DNA of 64,000 nt from Variovorax sp. V93 (GTDB lineage Bacteria; Pseudomonadota; Gammaproteobacteria; Burkholderiales; Burkholderiaceae_C): contig NZ_AP028669.1 in the NCBI RefSeq assembly GCF_041154485.1, forward strand, positions 3,658,001-3,722,000, read 5' to 3'. Shown piece after piece: positions 59,714 through 64,000 of this stretch. A program made the position numbers and the translations under genes. Numbering within the stretch: position 1 is the first letter of the stretch; the number at the start of each line of letters is the position of its first letter. Under the pieces are notes generated by a model. That model was not told the DNA's origin, made no database searches, and saw nothing but the letters and a program-made list of their open reading frames with translations.

Positions 59714-60079
59714 ATGAAGCAAGTGAAGCATTGGCAAGATCCGGTCAACGTCGCCCTGGGCGCGTGGCTGATCATCTCGCCTTGGGTCCTGGGCTTCCAG
59801 GGCGTCACAGCCGCGATGTGGAGCGCAGTGGCGACGGGTGTCCTGCTGGGCGCCGTGGCGCTGGGCGCAACGCTGGTACCGCGTGCATGGGAAGAGTGGA
59901 CCGAAGGCGCGCTCGCCATCTGGCTGGCCGTGTCACCCTGGGTGCTCGGCTTTGCCACCGTGGAGAAGGCGATGGTCAACGCGGTGCTCGTGGCTGCGGC
60001 CATCCTGGTGCTCGCGCTGTGGGTGCTTGTCACCGACAAGGACTACCTCGGCGGGAGCATGGATCGCCACGCGCATTGA
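59714..60079 (+). CDS. SPW-repeat membrane protein
   Basis: This 121-residue membrane protein of the SPW-repeat family (PF03779) has four hydrophobic segments. The duplicated motif appears as GAWLIISPWVLGFQG (about 17-31) and AIWLAVSPWVLGFATVE (about 69-85), each with Ser-Pro-Trp. The start MKQVKHWQDPVNV has GGAGGT seven bases upstream; the ATG two codons earlier is too close to that site. The function is not established. It stands alone between rpiR and the convergent efflux genes. A Trp pair precedes each repeat. Confidence 0.88.
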   Translation: MKQVKHWQDPVNVALGAWLIISPWVLGFQGVTAAMWSAVATGVLLGAVALGATLVPRAWEEWTEGALAIWLAVSPWVLGFATVEKAMVNAVLVAAAILVLALWVLVTDKDYLGGSMDRHAH

Positions 60080-60108
60080 GCGCGCAGGCGATCGCGTCGT
60101 GAGAAGCG

Positions 60109-60134
60109 GCCCCGCGCGCCTGGCGCAGCGGGGC
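60109..60134. terminator. GC hairpin between convergent genes
   Basis: GCCCCGC (60109-60115) and GCGGGGC (60128-60134) can pair around a 12-base loop. A second GC-rich stretch, GGGGCAGCCGCCCC, follows. The position between the convergent SPW gene and efflux gene suggests a shared terminator, though no U-run is seen. Confidence 0.4.
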
Positions 60135-60169
60135 TGAGGGGGACGGGGCAGCCGCCCCTCCCCGGGCAG

Positions 60170-61678
60170 CTACTTCACTCCGCTCTGCGGAGAAGGGGCA
60201 GCCTGCGCCGTCGGCGGCGCGGACGACAAGGTTTCGCCCGTCCAGCCGGCTTGCCAGCCGCCGCCCAGGGCCTGGATCAGCGCCACCGCGGCGGTCTGGC
60301 GATTCACCTGCAGCTGCACCAGCGTGCGCCGCGCGCCGAGGGCGGCGGCCTGCGCCGTGACGACCTCGGTGTAGCTCACCTGGGCCGCGCGATAGCGGTT
60401 GAGCAGTTGCTGCTCGGTCTTGTCGGCCGCGGCCGAGGCTTCGCGCCGCAGGCCCTCCTGCTGCGCCAGCGCGGCGCCCGCGGTGAGCTGGTCTTCCACC
60501 GCCTGGAAGGCGGCGAGCACGGTCTGGCGGTAGCGCGCCACGCTGGCTTCGTGGGCCGCCTTGGCCGAATCGACGCTGGCGCCGATCGCACCCGCATCGA
60601 ACACCACCTGCGCCACCGACAGGCCCAGCGCCCACAGCGTGTTGGATGCGTTGAACAGGTCTTTCACCCGGCTCGCGCTGCTGCCCACCGAGGCGCTGAG
60701 GCCGAAGTTGGGGAAGTACGCCGAACGCGCAATGCCGATCTGCGCGTTGGCCGCGGCCACCGCGCGCTCGGCCGCCGCAATGTCCGGCCGGCGCTGCAGC
60801 AGCGTGGAAGGCACGCCCGTCGGAATGCCGGGCACCGTGGGCGTCCACTGTGCCGCGGGCAGGCTGAAGTCGGCCGGCGCCACGCCCACCAGCATGGCAA
60901 TGGCATGCTCCAGCGTGGCCCGGGTGCGCTGCAGGCCCACGCGTTCGGCCTGTGCGCTCACGAGTTGGGTCTGCGCCTGCAGCACGTCGGTCTGCGCGGC
61001 AATGCCGGCCTTGTAGCGGTTGCTCGTGATCTCGAAGGCGCGCTGGTAGCCCTCGATGGTCTGGTCGAGCAGCACGATCTCGGCATCGGCCTCGCGCAGC
61101 GAAAAGTAGTTGGTGGCCAGGTCGCCGACGGCCGACAGCCGCGCCGACGCCAGGTCGGCCTCGCTGGCCTGTGCATTGGCCTGCGCGCTGCTCACGGCCT
61201 GCCGCAGACGCCCCCACACATCGGGCGCCCAGTCGACGCCCAGCGTCGCCGAAAAGGCATTGGACGCATTGCTGGTGCCGCCGACGTTGCCGCTGCGCCG
61301 GCCGCTGCCGTCGAGCGACACCGTGGGAAACAGCGCGGCGCGCTCGCCCCGCACCAGCGCCTGGGCCTGCGCATAGTTGGCCACGGCCGCGGCGATGTTC
61401 TGGTTCGACACCTGCACGCGGGCGGCCAGTTCGTCGAGCGTGGCGTCGCCGAAGAGCTTCCACCATTCGCCGCGGTCCAGCGCATCGGCCGGCGCGGCGG
61501 GGAGCCAGCCCTCGGCGGTCCTCTGCTCTTTCCAGCCGGCGGGTGCGGCCGAGGTTGGTACTTCGTAGGCGGGCCCTACGGCGCAGCCGGCCAGCACAGC
61601 AGCCAAGGCCAGGGCGGACAGCCTGCCGGGCAGATGCGAAAGGATGCGTTGTCGGTGTTTCATGGCAGCTTCATTCAT
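60170..61678 (-). CDS. NodT-family outer-membrane efflux lipoprotein
   Basis: This 502-residue TolC-like outer-membrane channel has a lipoprotein signal: LSALALAAVLAGCAVGPAYEVP, with Cys as the acylated residue. Typical NodT wording includes WWKLFGDATLDELAARVQVSNQNI and, near the end, SYTEVVTAQAAALGARRTLVQLQVNRQTAAVALIQALGGGW. It follows the RND pump gene (61838-64000) in the same direction after 159 bases, the common order pump then channel. The start at 61678 has a ribosome-binding site too close; the ATG at 61663 is an alternative. Confidence 0.92.
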   Translation of the reverse strand: MNEAAMKHRQRILSHLPGRLSALALAAVLAGCAVGPAYEVPTSAAPAGWKEQRTAEGWLPAAPADALDRGEWWKLFGDATLDELAARVQVSNQNIAAAVANYAQAQALVRGERAALFPTVSLDGSGRRSGNVGGTSNASNAFSATLGVDWAPDVWGRLRQAVSSAQANAQASEADLASARLSAVGDLATNYFSLREADAEIVLLDQTIEGYQRAFEITSNRYKAGIAAQTDVLQAQTQLVSAQAERVGLQRTRATLEHAIAMLVGVAPADFSLPAAQWTPTVPGIPTGVPSTLLQRRPDIAAAERAVAAANAQIGIARSAYFPNFGLSASVGSSASRVKDLFNASNTLWALGLSVAQVVFDAGAIGASVDSAKAAHEASVARYRQTVLAAFQAVEDQLTAGAALAQQEGLRREASAAADKTEQQLLNRYRAAQVSYTEVVTAQAAALGARRTLVQLQVNRQTAAVALIQALGGGWQAGWTGETLSSAPPTAQAAPSPQSGVK

Positions 61679-61784
61679 TCTTCCGGGTCTTTCACCACGC
61701 GACCGCTTTGCCCGCGGCGGCTGAAACCACGCAGCCCCAGGCCAGGAACACCGCGGAACCGGCTTTGCCGGGCCGCTGGTGTTG

Positions 61785-61831
61785 CCCCCTTGAGGGGGGA
61801 GTCGAGCTACACGAAGTGAGCGAGGGACGGG
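61785..61831 (-). repeat. Short GC-rich intergenic repeat between pump and channel genes
   Basis: CCCCCT-TG-AGGGGG (61785-61798) forms a perfect hairpin arm pair, followed by GAAGTGAGCGAGGGACGGGG. This form (CCCCCTTGAGGGGG ... ACGAAGTGAGCGAGGG) resembles a repeat seen often in Comamonadaceae genomes, as I recall it. It sits in the 159-bp gap between the RND gene and its channel gene and could terminate or stabilise the message. Confidence 0.5.
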
Positions 61832-61837
61832 GGTGGG

Positions 61838-64000
61838 TCATATGCTTGCGGCGCGGCTCAGGTGCCGTTCGTTGCCCGAGCGCCGGCGCAGCTTGTCGAG
61901 CAGCACGTAGACCACCGGCGTCGTCAGCAGCGTGAGCAGTTGGCTCGCGATCAGGCCGCCGATGATCGCCACGCCCAGCGGCTGGCGCAGCTCGGCGCCC
62001 TGGCCGAAGCCGATGGCCAGCGGCAGCGCACCCAGCGCGGCGGCCAGCGTGGTCATGAGGATCGGCCGGAAGCGCAAGAGGCAGGCCTCGCGCACCGCTT
62101 CCACGGCCGAGATGCCGCGCGCGCGCTCGGCATCGAGCGCAAAGTCGATGATCAGGATCGCGTTCTTCTTCACGATGCCGATCAACAGGAAGAGCCCGAT
62201 CAGCGCAATGATCGAGAAATCCATGCGGAACAGCAGCAGCGCCAGCACCGCGCCCACACCCGCCGAAGGCAGCGTGGTCAGCACCGTGATCGGATGGATC
62301 AGGCTTTCGTAGAGCACGCCGAGCACGATGTAGATCACCACGATCGCCGCCAGGATGAGCGCCAGCTGCTGCCCCTGCGACTGCTGCGCTGCGAGCGCCG
62401 TGCCCTGGAAGCTGCCGCGCACGTTGACGGGCATCGCAATATCGGCCTCGGCCTGCGCGACGATGCGGCGCGCGTCCTGCAGCGTGACGCCTTCGCCCAG
62501 GTTGAACGAGACGGTGCTCGCAAGCTCGGTGTCCTGGTGGTCGATGGAGCTCGGCACCGCGCGCTCGCTGACCTTGGCAATGGCCGAGAGCGGCACCATC
62601 AGCGTGGTGTTGGCCGCCAGCGCCTGGCCGGTGGAAGCGGTGCGCAGGCCGGGGTTGGCCGAGGTGGTGGTCGAGGTGCCGGTGCTCGCGTCGGTGGTGT
62701 TGGCGAGCGAGCTCACCGTGGTGGCGCCACTCGCGCTGGTGCTGGTGGTGAGCGTCGAAGGCACGTACAGGTCCTTCAGCACCACGGGCGCGCGCTGGTA
62801 GCGCGGCGCCCATTCCATGATCACCGAATACTGGTTGAGCTCGTCGTAGATGGTGGCGACCGAGCGCTGGCCGTAGGCGTTGTAGAGCGCGTTGTCGACA
62901 GCACTCGAGGTCACGCCAAGGCGCGCGGCGCTGTCGCGGTCGACGTCGACGTAGGTCTCCACGCCGTTGTCGGCCTGGTCGCTGTCGACGTCGGTCAGCG
63001 CGGTTTCCTGGCGCAGCCGGTCGGCCAGCTTGGCGGTCCAGGTGCGCAGGTCGGCCAGGTTGTCGCCCTTGAGCGTGTACTGGTAGGTGGAGTTGCTCGA
63101 GCGCCCGCCCATGCGCAGGTCCTGCACCGGGCTCAGGAACACCCGCAGGCCGGTGAGCTGGTTGAGCTGCGGCCGCAGCCGGTTGATGACCGCGGCGGTC
63201 TTCTCGGTGCGCTGCGACAGCGGCTTCAGGTTGACGAACATGAAGCCACCGCCCGAGCGGCTGCCGCCCGCGAAGCCCACCACGGTGTCCACGGCCGGAT
63301 CCTTGTGGATGATGTCGACCGCCTGGCGCAGCTTTTCGCTCAGCGCCACCGACGAAATGCTCTGGTCCGCGCGCAGCCCTGCGTTGAGCTGGCCGTTGTC
63401 CTGCTCGGGGAAGTAGCCCTTGGGAATGGCGGAGAACAGGTACACGTTGAGCCCGATGACCGCCAGCAGCACCACCATGACCACGGTCTTGCTCGCGAGC
63501 GCCCAGTCCAGGCTGTGGGCGTAGGTGCGCAGGCTCCACTGGTACACGCTCTCCGCCATGCGCGCCAGGCGCCCCGGCGGCCTGGCGCCAGGCTCCTCGG
63601 CCCGCAGCAGCATGGCGCACAGCATGGGCGTGGTGGTGAGCGAAATGACCAGCGAGATCAGCACCGCCACCGACAGCGTGACCGCGAATTCGCGGAACAG
63701 CCGGCCGATCTGCCCGTCCATGAACAGCAGCGGAATGAACACCGCCACCAGCGACAGGCTGATCGACAGCACGGTGAAACCGACCTCGCGCGCGCCGCGC
63801 AGGGCCGCCTCGATGCGGCCCATGCCGGCCTCGATGTGGCGGCTGGTGTTCTCGAGCACCACGATGGCGTCGTCCACCACGAAGCCGGTGGCCACGGTGA
63901 GCGCCATCAGGCTCAGGTTGTTGAGGCTGTAGCCCAGCAGGTGCATCACGCCGAAGGTGCCGAGCAGCGACACCACCGTGGCCACCGCCGGAATGATGGT
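61838..64000 (-). CDS. HAE1-type RND multidrug efflux pump (N-terminus off window)
   Basis: These are the C-terminal 720 residues of an AcrB/MdtBC-like pump; the frame is open to base 64000. Visible are TM4 with LSLMALTVATGFVVDDAIVVLEN (proton-relay Asp-Asp), LLFMDGQIGRLFREFAVTL, the periplasmic domain segments VVGFAGGSRSGGGFMFVNLKPL and VFLSPVQDLRMGGRSSNSTY, and the late IVKKNAILIIDFAL and LRFRPILMTTLAAALGALPL. MdtB/MdtC-type wording fits better than CzcA type. A Ser/Thr-rich insert (SASGATTVSSLANTTDAST) occurs in the periplasmic docking region. The channel gene follows. Confidence 0.93.
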   Translation of the reverse strand, partial: TIIPAVATVVSLLGTFGVMHLLGYSLNNLSLMALTVATGFVVDDAIVVLENTSRHIEAGMGRIEAALRGAREVGFTVLSISLSLVAVFIPLLFMDGQIGRLFREFAVTLSVAVLISLVISLTTTPMLCAMLLRAEEPGARPPGRLARMAESVYQWSLRTYAHSLDWALASKTVVMVVLLAVIGLNVYLFSAIPKGYFPEQDNGQLNAGLRADQSISSVALSEKLRQAVDIIHKDPAVDTVVGFAGGSRSGGGFMFVNLKPLSQRTEKTAAVINRLRPQLNQLTGLRVFLSPVQDLRMGGRSSNSTYQYTLKGDNLADLRTWTAKLADRLRQETALTDVDSDQADNGVETYVDVDRDSAARLGVTSSAVDNALYNAYGQRSVATIYDELNQYSVIMEWAPRYQRAPVVLKDLYVPSTLTTSTSASGATTVSSLANTTDASTGTSTTTSANPGLRTASTGQALAANTTLMVPLSAIAKVSERAVPSSIDHQDTELASTVSFNLGEGVTLQDARRIVAQAEADIAMPVNVRGSFQGTALAAQQSQGQQLALILAAIVVIYIVLGVLYESLIHPITVLTTLPSAGVGAVLALLLFRMDFSIIALIGLFLLIGIVKKNAILIIDFALDAERARGISAVEAVREACLLRFRPILMTTLAAALGALPLAIGFGQGAELRQPLGVAIIGGLIASQLLTLLTTPVVYVLLDKLRRRSGNERHLSRAASI

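Noticed and set aside
1..64000. tRNA, rRNA, insertion sequences or prophage genes
   Set aside because: All gaps were read; no cloverleaf, rRNA segment, transposase or phage structural gene was recognised.

Overview
This 64 kb window looks like chromosomal DNA of a Comamonadaceae bacterium of the Variovorax type (order Burkholderiales). The coding DNA is uniformly GC-rich. There are four separate Bug-family periplasmic binding proteins, a CYP116B-type self-sufficient P450, a CzcI-CzcCBA metal-efflux locus and GC-rich intergenic repeats of the kind common in that family. The assignment is an inference from gene content. I found no rRNA, tRNA, CRISPR array, transposase or phage gene. The window opens inside a gamma-glutamyltransferase gene and closes inside an RND pump gene.

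Layout. 1-4.2 kb: gamma-glutamyltransferase with a divergent LysR gene, an AraC regulator, and a fumarylacetoacetate-hydrolase-family protein that carries a Tat/lipoprotein export signal. 4.2-7.2 kb: housekeeping genes (pmbA, yjgA/darP, mogA) with two unusual intergenic elements. 7.2-19.7 kb: a metal-resistance block (czcICBA, the two-component pair czcRS, a CPA2 antiporter, a P1B ATPase and its divergent MerR-family regulator cadR). 19.8-25.8 kb: cysE, trmJ and a translationally coupled suhB-FUSC-mscS run. 25.8-34.3 kb: transport and regulation (Lrp/LysE, DUF418/LysR, three Bug proteins, MarR, a sulfatase). 34.3-35.0 kb: a GRDP-like protein with five Trp-Cys repeats at its C-terminus, the strangest object in the window. 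35.1-39.6 kb: c-di-GMP proteins (a GGDEF-EAL protein and an HDOD protein). 39.7-41.2 kb: a His-rich PadR regulator with a siderophore-interacting reductase, resembling the YqjI/YqjH (NfeR/NfeF) pair. 41.3-47.4 kb: corA, an unknown gene, mutS, an Anbu-type proteasome homologue and a hydrolase. 47.4-50.4 kb: a trimeric autotransporter adhesin and a divergent response regulator. 50.4-54.7 kb: an IclR-controlled Bug protein plus the self-sufficient P450. 54.7-59.6 kb: uppP and an RpiR-controlled amino-acid cluster (aminotransferase, binding protein, racemase-like protein). 59.7-64 kb: an SPW membrane protein and a tripartite drug-efflux system.

How the genes work together. The CzcCBA pump, the P-type ATPase and the CadR/CzcRS sensors form a two-stage Zn/Cd/Co/Pb export system, cytoplasm to periplasm and periplasm to outside. 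Several regulators sit next to operator-like DNA that can be read directly: CadR, PadR, IclR, RpiR, MarR and the PcaQ-like LysR. The Bug proteins have no TctA/TctB membrane partner here, so they either share distant permeases or act in sensing. No single new multi-gene system is certain. The best candidates for novelty are the Trp-Cys repeat protein, the 123-bp palindromic element at 4.2 kb, the inverted pair of repeat elements at 6.5 and 41.2 kb, and the solitary Anbu protease.
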